Source: SZUA-547 sp963669315
Lineage (GTDB): Bacteria > Pseudomonadota > Alphaproteobacteria > Rhodobacterales > Rhodobacteraceae
Assembly: GCA_963669315.1 (NCBI GenBank)
Contig: OY770021.1
Coordinates: 3,038,001 to 3,102,000, forward strand
Direction: 5' to 3'
Length of the DNA stretch: 64,000 nucleotides
Positions within the stretch are counted from its first letter, which is position 1. Every line of letters begins with the position of its first letter. The notes below the pieces were generated by a model. The model was given only the letters and a program-made list of their open reading frames with translations, was not told where the DNA came from and did no database searches. Below, in pieces: positions 8,630-16,682 of this stretch. The position numbers were made by a program, and so were the translations under genes.

Positions 8630-9447
8630 GGAGCTGTCAGACACTTTCGAACCAGTCTCCGAATGCTCTGGGACGCGGCTCCTCAGGCCGTGCCGAGCAG
8701 CCGCCACTCTTCGAGAGCGGCGGTTCGGAAAAGCTTGAAATTTCGTCTGGAGTAGAGGTGGCGCTCTCGGTTGAACAGGTTGTGGACGGAGGAATGGACG
8801 GCGGCGAACATCTGTAAACTTCGCATGCGCCTGAAGCGCTGCATGGCTCGTTCTCTTCGTCGGAATGGCAGGTGCGAATTCTCAATGCGATTGTTGAGCC
8901 AACGGCCCGTTGTCTGAAGATCGGCAGCTCCGAGTTCCTTTAGAGCGGCGCGATACGAACGAAGCAGATCCGTCACGATTTCACGCGGAGCGCCGAACCG
9001 CTTCATCAATTTCTTCAATAATTTCAATGCGGCGCGTTTGTCCCGGCGTTTGGTGACCACCGTCTCCAGCACCTCGCCTTCGTGATCCACGGCGCGCCAC
9101 AAATAGCGCTGCTCGCCGTTGACCTTCACGAACACCTCGTCCAGATGCCAGCGCCAGTTCGAGTATGCGCGCATCCGATCGACCCGCTTGCGCTTGATCT
9201 CGGCGGCGAACATCGGACCAAACCGCTGCCACCAGAACCGGATCGTCTCGTGGCTGATATCGATCCCGCGCTCGTGGAGCAGATCCTCCACATTCCGCAA
9301 CGAGAGCGGGAAGCGAATATACATCATCACCGCGAGGCGAATGACGTCAGGGCTGCTGTGGAAGCCCTTGAACGGGTTACTCTTACTCATCCGGGGACGC
9401 TAGGGGAGGGCCCTCCGTGCCTCAAGCCGAATTCTTCTGACAGGACC
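8630..9447 (-). mobile_element. IS6-family element, copy A1
   Basis: An 818-bp element bounded by inverted repeats of the form GGnnCTGTCAGA (left GGAGCTGTCAGA at 8630, right TCTGACAGGACC ending at 9447). The single transposase gene fills it. IS6-family elements normally make 8-bp target duplications, but the flanks (ACTCGTTA left, recombinase sequence right) do not match. It is the first part of the 1820-bp tandem array and is identical as far as read to copy A2. Confidence 0.88.
8683..9390 (-). CDS. IS6-family DDE transposase (copy A1)
   Basis: The 235-residue protein is a complete IS6-family transposase. An N-terminal helix-turn-helix region (LSLRNVEDLLHERGIDISHE) precedes the DDE catalytic domain: Asp in WHLDEVFVKVNGE (about residue 84), Asp in EIVTDLLRSY, and Glu in NRIENSHLPFRRRERAM with the family-typical Arg. 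It catalyses copy-in and targeted conservative transposition. It is probably active, being full length with all three acidic residues. Its closest relative in the window is the identical A2 copy. Confidence 0.92.
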   Translation of the reverse strand: MSKSNPFKGFHSSPDVIRLAVMMYIRFPLSLRNVEDLLHERGIDISHETIRFWWQRFGPMFAAEIKRKRVDRMRAYSNWRWHLDEVFVKVNGEQRYLWRAVDHEGEVLETVVTKRRDKRAALKLLKKLMKRFGAPREIVTDLLRSYRAALKELGAADLQTTGRWLNNRIENSHLPFRRRERAMQRFRRMRSLQMFAAVHSSVHNLFNRERHLYSRRNFKLFRTAALEEWRLLGTA

Positions 9448-10081
9448 CGCGCCGGGGTTCGAAGCGGCGGTTGCGAAGACCGTCGCGGAGCATCTCGCGG
9501 GTCGTGCGAAGCGCCACACGGTTCTGAAGCGTCCAGATGCGGTCATCTCATCTGAGTTGTCGCGCCGCGCGTCGGCGCTCGCGAAAAAAATCAACGCCAA
9601 TGGAATCCGCGCCGCCGCGCCCCTGATCGTTGCCGGAGAGATCGCCCCCGCGCGCCTCCGCATCAGCCTTGATTGCGCGGCGCTCGCCAAAGCGCTGGAG
9701 ATCGGCACCGATGATCTCGATCCGGACCTGCTCGCAATCGACGCGCCATTCACCTGCCGGCGCCGCGGCGTCGAGACCAAGATCATTGCGGGCGAGCGTG
9801 AGGCCAAACCGGATGCGACATTGGTCCGGCGTCTCTCTGACGCCCATCGCTGGATCAAGGAACTCGAGGCGGGTGTGAAGCTGGCCGACCTGGCGAAGGC
9901 CCATGGCCACTCGCCAGCCTATATTCGAACGCGGGCGCCCCTCGCTTTCCTCTCGCCTCGGATTCAGCAGGCGATCATCGACGGGACCCAGCCCCCAAAT
10001 CTCAGTCTCGCCGAAATCATCTGCTCAGGCGTGCCGCTGGGTTGGGCGGAACAAGAGCGCCGCTTCGGATTCGAGAACTAA
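9448..10081 (+). pseudogene. Serine recombinase 3' fragment, first array copy
   Basis: In frame from 9449 the sequence encodes APGFEAAVAKTVAEHLAGRAK and continues to a TAA at 10081, about 210 residues. It matches the last 211 residues of the intact recombinase at 54586-56253 with no indels. The catalytic N-terminal domain and most of the zinc-ribbon region are missing, cut off by the IS A1 right end. The first 180 or so bases differ clearly from the intact gene, whereas the rest is almost identical, so it came from a related, not the same, recombinase or has been partly homogenised. Non-functional as a recombinase. Confidence 0.88.
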
Positions 10082-10449
10082 TTCCCGCTTCCCTGAACGG
10101 CGCGAATCCATTCCCTGCTTCCTCCAGAAAATTCCCTGTTCGACGGATTAAATTCCCTGTTCCCCATCTTAGGGAATTCGTCTCTAACCCTCTGTAATCG
10201 CGAGATATTCACGAGCAAAAATCGCGCGAATCCCGCGATATTCCAACATATCCCTGTTAATTTCCCTGTATGCAGGGAAATCGCCTTAAGCGAACCTCGA
10301 AATCTTGCGAACTGAGACGGCGGGCGAATTCGGCCCGATTGAACTGGATGAGATGCGTCTCTGCGCGATGCGTGCTCGTCTAACCCCCGGAAACTCGGGC
10401 GAGTTCCGCGCGAAAAAAGACAACAGGGAAAGAGACGGGGGTGGCTGGC
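10082..10449. other. Non-coding region downstream of recombinase fragment (first copy)
   Basis: This 368-bp stretch, repeated at 11902-12269, is the counterpart of 56254-56621 downstream of the intact recombinase. It holds the same scattered TTCCCTG / CAGGGAA motifs and ends with GTGGCTGGCG, the complement of a tRNA-Ser 3' end and its flank. No gene is supported. Confidence 0.7.
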
Positions 10450-11267
10450 GGAGCTGTCAGACACTTTCGAACCAGTCTCCGAATGCTCTGGGACGCGGCT
10501 CCTCAGGCCGTGCCGAGCAGCCGCCACTCTTCGAGAGCGGCGGTTCGGAAAAGCTTGAAATTTCGTCTGGAGTAGAGGTGGCGCTCTCGGTTGAACAGGT
10601 TGTGGACGGAGGAATGGACGGCGGCGAACATCTGTAAACTTCGCATGCGCCTGAAGCGCTGCATGGCTCGTTCTCTTCGTCGGAATGGCAGGTGCGAATT
10701 CTCAATGCGATTGTTGAGCCAACGGCCCGTTGTCTGAAGATCGGCAGCTCCGAGTTCCTTTAGAGCGGCGCGATACGAACGAAGCAGATCCGTCACGATT
10801 TCACGCGGAGCGCCGAACCGCTTCATCAATTTCTTCAATAATTTCAATGCGGCGCGTTTGTCCCGGCGTTTGGTGACCACCGTCTCCAGCACCTCGCCTT
10901 CGTGATCCACGGCGCGCCACAAATAGCGCTGCTCGCCGTTGACCTTCACGAACACCTCGTCCAGATGCCAGCGCCAGTTCGAGTATGCGCGCATCCGATC
11001 GACCCGCTTGCGCTTGATCTCGGCGGCGAACATCGGACCAAACCGCTGCCACCAGAACCGGATCGTCTCGTGGCTGATATCGATCCCGCGCTCGTGGAGC
11101 AGATCCTCCACATTCCGCAACGAGAGCGGGAAGCGAATATACATCATCACCGCGAGGCGAATGACGTCAGGGCTGCTGTGGAAGCCCTTGAACGGGTTAC
11201 TCTTACTCATCCGGGGACGCTAGGGGAGGGCCCTCCGTGCCTCAAGCCGAATTCTTCTGACAGGACC
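10450..11267 (-). mobile_element. IS6-family element, copy A2
   Basis: Second 818-bp copy, same ends and same sequence as copy A1, in the same orientation. Its left flank is the truncated tRNA-Ser end (GTGGCTGGCG) and its right flank the recombinase fragment; no 8-bp duplication is present, as expected inside a translocatable-unit array. Confidence 0.88.
10503..11210 (-). CDS. IS6-family DDE transposase (copy A2)
   Basis: Predicted protein is identical to the A1 transposase (235 residues, all three catalytic acidic residues present). It is full length and presumably functional. Confidence 0.92.
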   Translation of the reverse strand: MSKSNPFKGFHSSPDVIRLAVMMYIRFPLSLRNVEDLLHERGIDISHETIRFWWQRFGPMFAAEIKRKRVDRMRAYSNWRWHLDEVFVKVNGEQRYLWRAVDHEGEVLETVVTKRRDKRAALKLLKKLMKRFGAPREIVTDLLRSYRAALKELGAADLQTTGRWLNNRIENSHLPFRRRERAMQRFRRMRSLQMFAAVHSSVHNLFNRERHLYSRRNFKLFRTAALEEWRLLGTA

Positions 11268-11901
11268 CGCGCCGGGGTTCGAAGCGGCGGTTGCGAAGAC
11301 CGTCGCGGAGCATCTCGCGGGTCGTGCGAAGCGCCACACGGTTCTGAAGCGTCCAGATGCGGTCATCTCATCTGAGTTGTCGCGCCGCGCGTCGGCGCTC
11401 GCGAAAAAAATCAACGCCAATGGAATCCGCGCCGCCGCGCCCCTGATCGTTGCCGGAGAGATCGCCCCCGCGCGCCTCCGCATCAGCCTTGATTGCGCGG
11501 CGCTCGCCAAAGCGCTGGAGATCGGCACCGATGATCTCGATCCGGACCTGCTCGCAATCGACGCGCCATTCACCTGCCGGCGCCGCGGCGTCGAGACCAA
11601 GATCATTGCGGGCGAGCGTGAGGCCAAACCGGATGCGACATTGGTCCGGCGTCTCTCTGACGCCCATCGCTGGATCAAGGAACTCGAGGCGGGTGTGAAG
11701 CTGGCCGACCTGGCGAAGGCCCATGGCCACTCGCCAGCCTATATTCGAACGCGGGCGCCCCTCGCTTTCCTCTCGCCTCGGATTCAGCAGGCGATCATCG
11801 ACGGGACCCAGCCCCCAAATCTCAGTCTCGCCGAAATCATCTGCTCAGGCGTGCCGCTGGGTTGGGCGGAACAAGAGCGCCGCTTCGGATTCGAGAACTA
11901 A
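11268..11901 (+). pseudogene. Serine recombinase 3' fragment, second array copy
   Basis: Identical to the fragment at 9448-10081 as far as read, with the same stop, preceded by IS A2. It is a duplicated, non-functional remnant. Confidence 0.88.
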
Positions 11902-12269
11902 TTCCCGCTTCCCTGAACGGCGCGAATCCATTCCCTGCTTCCTCCAGAAAATTCCCTGTTCGACGGATTAAATTCCCTGTTCCCCATCTTAGGGAATTCG
12001 TCTCTAACCCTCTGTAATCGCGAGATATTCACGAGCAAAAATCGCGCGAATCCCGCGATATTCCAACATATCCCTGTTAATTTCCCTGTATGCAGGGAAA
12101 TCGCCTTAAGCGAACCTCGAAATCTTGCGAACTGAGACGGCGGGCGAATTCGGCCCGATTGAACTGGATGAGATGCGTCTCTGCGCGATGCGTGCTCGTC
12201 TAACCCCCGGAAACTCGGGCGAGTTCCGCGCGAAAAAAGACAACAGGGAAAGAGACGGGGGTGGCTGGC
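11902..12269. other. Non-coding region downstream of recombinase fragment (second copy)
   Basis: Second copy of the 368-bp motif-rich non-coding stretch described at 10082-10449. It is interrupted at the same base, but here by a different IS6 copy (B). Confidence 0.7.
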
Positions 12270-13087
12270 GGTGGTGTCAGACAGATTCTAACCAGTCTCA
12301 CTTTCCCTCAAAACGCAGGAACTTAGGCGGAACAAAGCAGCCGCCACTCCTCAAGTGCGGCGGTTCGGAAGAGCTTGAAATTTCGTCTGGAGTTGAGGTG
12401 GCGTTCCCGATTGAAGAGGTTGTAGACGGAGGAATGAACGGCGGCGAACATTTGCAGGCTTCGCATACGCCGGAAGCGCTGCATCGCCCGCTCTCTTCCT
12501 CGAAATGGCAGGTGCGAATTCTCCGCTCTGTTGTTGAGCCAGCGTCCCGTCGACTGAAGATCCGTAGCACCCAGCTCCTTGAGCGCGGCGCCATACGACC
12601 GAAGGCAGTCGGTCACGATCTCATGCGGCTGGCCATAGCGCCTCATCAATTTCCTGAGAAATTTCAACGCCGCTTTCTTGTCGCGCCTCTTCGTGACGAA
12701 ACTCTCAAGCACCTCGCCCTCGTGGTCGACGGCGCGCCAGAGATAGTGCTGCTCGCCGTTGATCTTCACGAATACCTCGTCCAGATGCCAGCGCCAGCTC
12801 GAGAACGCTCGCATTCGATCCACGCGTCTGCGCTTGATCTCTGCGGCGAACTTTGGGCCAAATCTGTGCCACCAGAACCGGATCGTCTCGTGGCTGACGT
12901 CGATCCCGCGCTCGTGCAGCAGGTCCTCGACATTCCGCAGCGAGAGCGGGAACCGCACATACATCATGACCGCGAGGCGGATGATTTCGGGAGACGTTTT
13001 GAAATACTTGAAGGGGTCACGCTTACTCATGCGTGGACGCTATGCAGACCCTAGCCCCACCTCAAGCTGTTTTGCTCTGACAACGCC
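12270..13087 (-). mobile_element. IS6-family element, copy B (diverged)
   Basis: Also 818 bp, with ends GGTGGTGTCAGA (left) and TCTGACAACGCC (right). The sequence is clearly diverged from the A/C/D copies but the layout is the same. It closes the tandem array at the same tRNA-Ser-derived base as copy A2. The right flank (GCCGTTTC) does not repeat the left. Confidence 0.88.
12323..13030 (-). CDS. IS6-family DDE transposase (copy B)
   Basis: Complete 235-residue IS6 transposase with WHLDEVFVKINGE, EIVTDCLRSY and NRAENSHLPFRGRERAM catalytic segments. It differs from the A copies at many positions (for example KYFKTSPEIIRLAVMMYVRF near the start), so it belongs to a second IS lineage in this genome. 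Confidence 0.92.
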   Translation of the reverse strand: MSKRDPFKYFKTSPEIIRLAVMMYVRFPLSLRNVEDLLHERGIDVSHETIRFWWHRFGPKFAAEIKRRRVDRMRAFSSWRWHLDEVFVKINGEQHYLWRAVDHEGEVLESFVTKRRDKKAALKFLRKLMRRYGQPHEIVTDCLRSYGAALKELGATDLQSTGRWLNNRAENSHLPFRGRERAMQRFRRMRSLQMFAAVHSSVYNLFNRERHLNSRRNFKLFRTAALEEWRLLCSA

Positions 13088-13190
13088 GCCGTTTCCGATA
13101 GCTATCTTGGTTGAAACTGGACTGATCAAGAGAACATGCTCTCAGGCGTCCTCATTGAAACTCGATCCAGTCCGGACGAGAGTATTCAGA

Positions 13191-13220
13191 GAGGAGTTAA
13201 CCGATGCTCAGTGGTCTGAT
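13191..13220 (+). pseudogene. Possible stub of an IS5-type transposase N-terminus
   Basis: The plus strand reads EELTDAQWSD, which resembles the conserved beginning of many IS5-family transposases (ELTDAQW). Only about ten codons are preserved before the sequence runs into the 3' end of the neighbouring minus-strand gene. The match is short and could be chance. Confidence 0.3.
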
Positions 13221-13230
13221 CGACGGATGG

Positions 13231-15486
13231 TCAACCCGCCTCCTTCTTGTTGGCCAGCTCCTTTTCGACCTCTTTAACGGCCTGATTCACCAGGTCATCT
13301 CTCGCCTTCTTGAGTTCATTTTCTAGGGGCAGCTTATCGCGGATGAGCCTGTCGAGGGAATTGGGATCAGCGTTTCCCGTCATCGCTGCGAAAGCGGCGT
13401 TAGTCGCCCCTTTGCTCGCCTTCTTCATAGCATCTCCATATATCTTCGGCGCCAGCTCTTTAATTTTTTTATCAACTTCGCTAGAAATTATAGCTTTATT
13501 TATTGTACTTCCCTCTTTCTTCAGTTTTTTGATGATGTCTTCCTTCGCAGTAGTCTTGGCGTAAATTATAGAATCTGCTTTGAAAGCTTCTGACAGATTG
13601 TCGAAATTGCCACTGGAATATTTTTCGATCCTGGTGCCAAACGGCGCCAGCAAAGCGCCGGTAATAAACGCCGATGTGACTCTTTCGAAAAACTCAGCGG
13701 CGGTCATACTCTTATCGGGCTTAATCGCTTCACCGACGCTCTTGATCGCCGCTTCTAAACTCGACTTCGATCCCTCCATCAGAGATTTGGCAAAGGCGTT
13801 CCTCGCGCCCTCACTGAGATCTTTGAACACCTCGGTCCGCGCCAACCTGGTGGCGAACCGGCTCTCCATTTCCTTCGCAATATCCCCGCTGCCTTTTGCG
13901 ACACCGGCCGTTATTGCCGCCACGCCAGCGTCAGTGGCGACTCTTTGGAACGCTTCATCCTGCTTCCAGCGAGAGTCAAATTTACTGTTTATAGCTTCTT
14001 TATAGTATCCATCCAGTGCGACACCCGCGGCGGATCCGATCATCGCCCCGCCATATGCTGCTGCTGTGCCTGATACCCCAGCACTCACTAAGACCCCGGT
14101 GGCGACCGGAGCAGCAAGAACCCCGACTACCGCGAAGGCCGTTGTTTGCGTTACTTGGAGAACGGTGATGGCCAACTCGCCACCCGCAAACATTTTGCGT
14201 TGATATTGCTGCATCACACCGACAGCGACCTGCAGCTCTTTCTCGAGATCCTTAAAAGCTCCTTCCGCCCCGGTTATATCGTTCGCTTCGATCACACTTT
14301 TGGCGACGTCGTAGGCGTCCTGGGCCGGCTGAATGAAACTTTCATAATGTGGCAGAGTCGCGAATCCTCCGGCTAACGCCACTATAAACCACGCCGCCCA
14401 CTCCTTTTTGTTGAGCGCTTTATAATGCGCATGGGTGCCTTGTACGGTCTTCAAAGCGTTTTCCATGCTGAACAACGGGCCTTGCTTCAAAGCTGTGCAA
14501 AGCTCGACCTTCGCAATTTTGAATTCCTCATCCGTCAGGGCGATTAATTCTCCGAAAAGATCGTAGACATCACGTTTCGGCTCACCTTCCGGAGAATTCT
14601 TCTCGATATCCTTTTCGGCCTTGTCGAGTTCCTTGAACGAAACGTTCAACAGATCTACCGCTGTGCCGTAGTTGTGCGCGCCCGCCTCGGCGTCGATCGC
14701 GGGAAGGTTCGCCTTGATCGACGAGACTGCGCCTTTCACGATGTCGGACTGGTGGGGATGCTTTGAGATCCGATCCAGTCCTTGATTCATGGCGTCGCGA
14801 TTGGCGGTGTAGATGTCGAAGTCGGTCTTGAGTTCGCGAATCTTATCGTTGAGAGTAGAGAGCGCCTTATTCGCCGCCTGCAAGTCATTCAAACCCTGAT
14901 CGTATTTGCGGTCGCTTTCCGACTTGTCCGCGTTGGCGACGGCGGCATCGACCGGGGCGATCAAACTCTGGACAGGCGCGGCTGAGAAATACTCTGAAGA
15001 TTTGGCCTTGTTGTATCTCTCAACGAATGATTTCATCTCAGCTTGGAACTCAAGCTTCTTCGGAACCTGCGCCTTGACTTGATCAATCGGAGATTTGGCC
15101 TGTTTCTGGGCTAATTCCAGAGTATCAACGGCTTTCTTCCAGGCACCTTTTCCTTCGAACTTGGTGATTTCTGCGATCGATTTTTCAATACTTGCGGTGG
15201 CGCTGTGATCCCAATCTTTTAGCTGAGCGCTTTGCAGTTTCAATATGGTAAGTTCGCCAGATTTGGCCTTCCAAAGAGTCTCGTGTTTCGCATATTCATC
15301 CCAAGAATCTTTAATTTTTTTTTCAGCGACTTTTAGATTTGCTTCAATTGAATTTATTTGCACTTGTTCGTCTTTATCGATCACGCCGTCATTCGCCAAA
15401 AACTTTTTCTTGGTGTCTTGCAGGAGCGTTTTCAGTTGGTTTAGCTTAGCCTCAGCGGCCTCAATATCTTTCAAAAGTTCAGGCAT
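13231..15486 (-). CDS. Orphan coiled-coil protein with central glycine-rich hydrophobic region
   Basis: I do not recognise this 751-residue protein. The N-terminal third is Lys/Glu/Ala-rich and predicted coiled coil, with an EF-hand-like NDGVIDKDEQ near residue 30. The middle has a hydrophobic stretch (WAAWFIVALAGGFATL, about residue 365) and a Gly/Ala-rich zipper-like segment (about 440-495, with GVLAAPVATGVLVSAGVSG). The C-terminus is again charged and helical. No signal peptide is visible. ATG 15486 is preferred over the GTG at 15504 because GGAGAG precedes it. The gene is more AT-rich than its neighbours, stands alone, and is bracketed by IS6 copies B and C, suggesting acquired cargo. The build recalls secreted effectors or toxins, but there is no direct evidence. 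Confidence 0.7.
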   Translation of the reverse strand: MPELLKDIEAAEAKLNQLKTLLQDTKKKFLANDGVIDKDEQVQINSIEANLKVAEKKIKDSWDEYAKHETLWKAKSGELTILKLQSAQLKDWDHSATASIEKSIAEITKFEGKGAWKKAVDTLELAQKQAKSPIDQVKAQVPKKLEFQAEMKSFVERYNKAKSSEYFSAAPVQSLIAPVDAAVANADKSESDRKYDQGLNDLQAANKALSTLNDKIRELKTDFDIYTANRDAMNQGLDRISKHPHQSDIVKGAVSSIKANLPAIDAEAGAHNYGTAVDLLNVSFKELDKAEKDIEKNSPEGEPKRDVYDLFGELIALTDEEFKIAKVELCTALKQGPLFSMENALKTVQGTHAHYKALNKKEWAAWFIVALAGGFATLPHYESFIQPAQDAYDVAKSVIEANDITGAEGAFKDLEKELQVAVGVMQQYQRKMFAGGELAITVLQVTQTTAFAVVGVLAAPVATGVLVSAGVSGTAAAYGGAMIGSAAGVALDGYYKEAINSKFDSRWKQDEAFQRVATDAGVAAITAGVAKGSGDIAKEMESRFATRLARTEVFKDLSEGARNAFAKSLMEGSKSSLEAAIKSVGEAIKPDKSMTAAEFFERVTSAFITGALLAPFGTRIEKYSSGNFDNLSEAFKADSIIYAKTTAKEDIIKKLKKEGSTINKAIISSEVDKKIKELAPKIYGDAMKKASKGATNAAFAAMTGNADPNSLDRLIRDKLPLENELKKARDDLVNQAVKEVEKELANKKEAG

Positions 15487-15671
15487 CGTGCGCTTCTCTC
15501 CCACGCCGAATACATGCGATTTATTGGGATGCTTTACGCCACTGGCAGCTGGAAACTATCATACGCCAATTGCGCATTTTTAGCATACTCCATCCATTAT
15601 TTTAACTGGGCGCCGTTTAATCTGATGAATGACTCATTGAGTTCGGTAGTGCTCATGTCAGCGGTCGCCCC

Positions 15672-15701
15672 GGAGCTGTCAGACACTTTCTAACTCGTCT
15701 C
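15672..15701 (-). mobile_element. Solo 30-bp IS6 end abutting a full IS copy
   Basis: GGAGCTGTCAGACACTTTCT at 15672 is the terminal sequence of the A-type IS copies, cut off after 30 bases where the C copy begins with its own terminal GGAGCTGTCAGACG at 15702. One IS has landed in, or recombined at, the end of another. Confidence 0.7.
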
Positions 15702-16519
15702 GGAGCTGTCAGACGAATGCGAACCAGTCTCAGTATCCCCGTAATCGCAGGAACTTAGGCCGCACTGAGCCGCCGCCACTCTTCGAGAGCGGCGGTGCGG
15801 TTAAGTTTGAAATTTCGTCTGGAGTAGAGGTGGTGCTCTCGGTTGAACAGGTTGTAGACGGAGGAGTGGACGGCGGCGAACATCTGCAGACTTCGCATGC
15901 GCCGGAAGCGAAGCATCGCCCGTTCCCTTCGTCGGAATGGCAGGTGTGAGTTCTCTGCCCTATTGTTGAGCCAGCGTTCCGTGGCCTGGAGGTCTGAACA
16001 GCCAAGCTCGCGTAATGCAGCGCCATATGACCGAAGGCAGTCGGTCACGATCTCATGCGGATGGCCATAGCGCTTCATCAATTTCCTGAGGAATTTCAAT
16101 GCGGGGCGTTTGTACCGGCGTTTGGTGACCACCGTCTCCAGCACCTCGCCTTCGTGATCCACGGCGCGCCACAAATAGCGCTGCTCGCCGTTGACCTGCA
16201 CGAACACCTCGTCCAGATGCCAGCGCCAGTTCGAGTATGCGCGCATCCGATCGACCCGCTTGCGCTTGATCTCGGCGGCGAACATCGGACCAAACCGCTG
16301 CCACCAGAACCGGATCGTCTCGTGGCTGATATCGATCCCGCGCTCGTGGAGCAGATCCTCCACATTCCGCAATGAGAGCGGGAAGCGAATATACATCATC
16401 ACCGCCAAGCGGATGACGTCAGGGCTGCTATGGAAGCCCTTGAACGGGTTACTCTTACTCATCCGGGGACGCTAGGGGAGGGGCCTCATCGCCTCAAGCC
16501 GAATTCTTCTGACAGGACC
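15702..16519 (-). mobile_element. IS6-family element, copy C
   Basis: An 818-bp element with ends GGAGCTGTCAGA and TCTGACAGGACC. The transposase N-terminal half follows copy A and the C-terminal half is closer to copy D, so it may be a recombinant. Flanking octamers (CTCGTCTC and ACCGGCCG) do not match, so the insertion has been rearranged. Confidence 0.87.
15755..16462 (-). CDS. IS6-family DDE transposase (copy C)
   Basis: Complete 235-residue transposase with WHLDEVFVQVNGE, EIVTDCLRSY and NRAENSHLPFRRRERAM. Compared with A it carries several substitutions (KRRYKRPALKFL, LGCSDLQATERW). The catalytic residues are intact. Confidence 0.91.
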   Translation of the reverse strand: MSKSNPFKGFHSSPDVIRLAVMMYIRFPLSLRNVEDLLHERGIDISHETIRFWWQRFGPMFAAEIKRKRVDRMRAYSNWRWHLDEVFVQVNGEQRYLWRAVDHEGEVLETVVTKRRYKRPALKFLRKLMKRYGHPHEIVTDCLRSYGAALRELGCSDLQATERWLNNRAENSHLPFRRRERAMLRFRRMRSLQMFAAVHSSVYNLFNREHHLYSRRNFKLNRTAALEEWRRLSAA

Positions 16520-16682
16520 ACCGGCCGGACAGCGCCGACCGGCGGGCCTGGGCGCGCAAGCTGCGCGGGCCGCGGATCGGGCGCTCCACCGGCCTGCGCG
16601 ATCACGTCGAGGACCGCCGTGCCATGGACTTTCGCCGCCAACCTCGGTGTCGCACTTGAAATGTGAATCCAGCATGCAGTCA
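16520..16682 (+). other. Short coding-like remnant beside IS copy C
   Basis: The plus strand downstream of the IS right end reads open for about 45 codons in one frame, including ADRRAWARKLRGPRIGRSTG and DHVEDRRAMDF, and ends in TGA near 16660. Its composition looks coding, but it has no start and no recognised family. It is probably the 3' stub of a gene truncated by the IS. Confidence 0.35.

Larger units (their letters stand above)
8630..12269. repeat. Tandem 1820-bp repeat: two (IS + recombinase fragment) units
   Basis: Positions 8630-10449 and 10450-12269 are the same 1820-bp sequence twice: the 818-bp IS A copy followed by 1002 bp comprising the 3' part of a serine recombinase gene and its downstream region, ending six bases into a tRNA-Ser 3' end. 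Every ORF in the first unit recurs in the second at an exact offset of 1820. The array is closed by a different IS6 copy at 12270. This is the shape of an IS26-like translocatable-unit array. Confidence 0.93.

Noticed and set aside
12125..13054. 309-residue plus-strand ORF
   Set aside because: It runs from the recombinase downstream region through IS copy B antisense to the transposase and so is a junction artefact.
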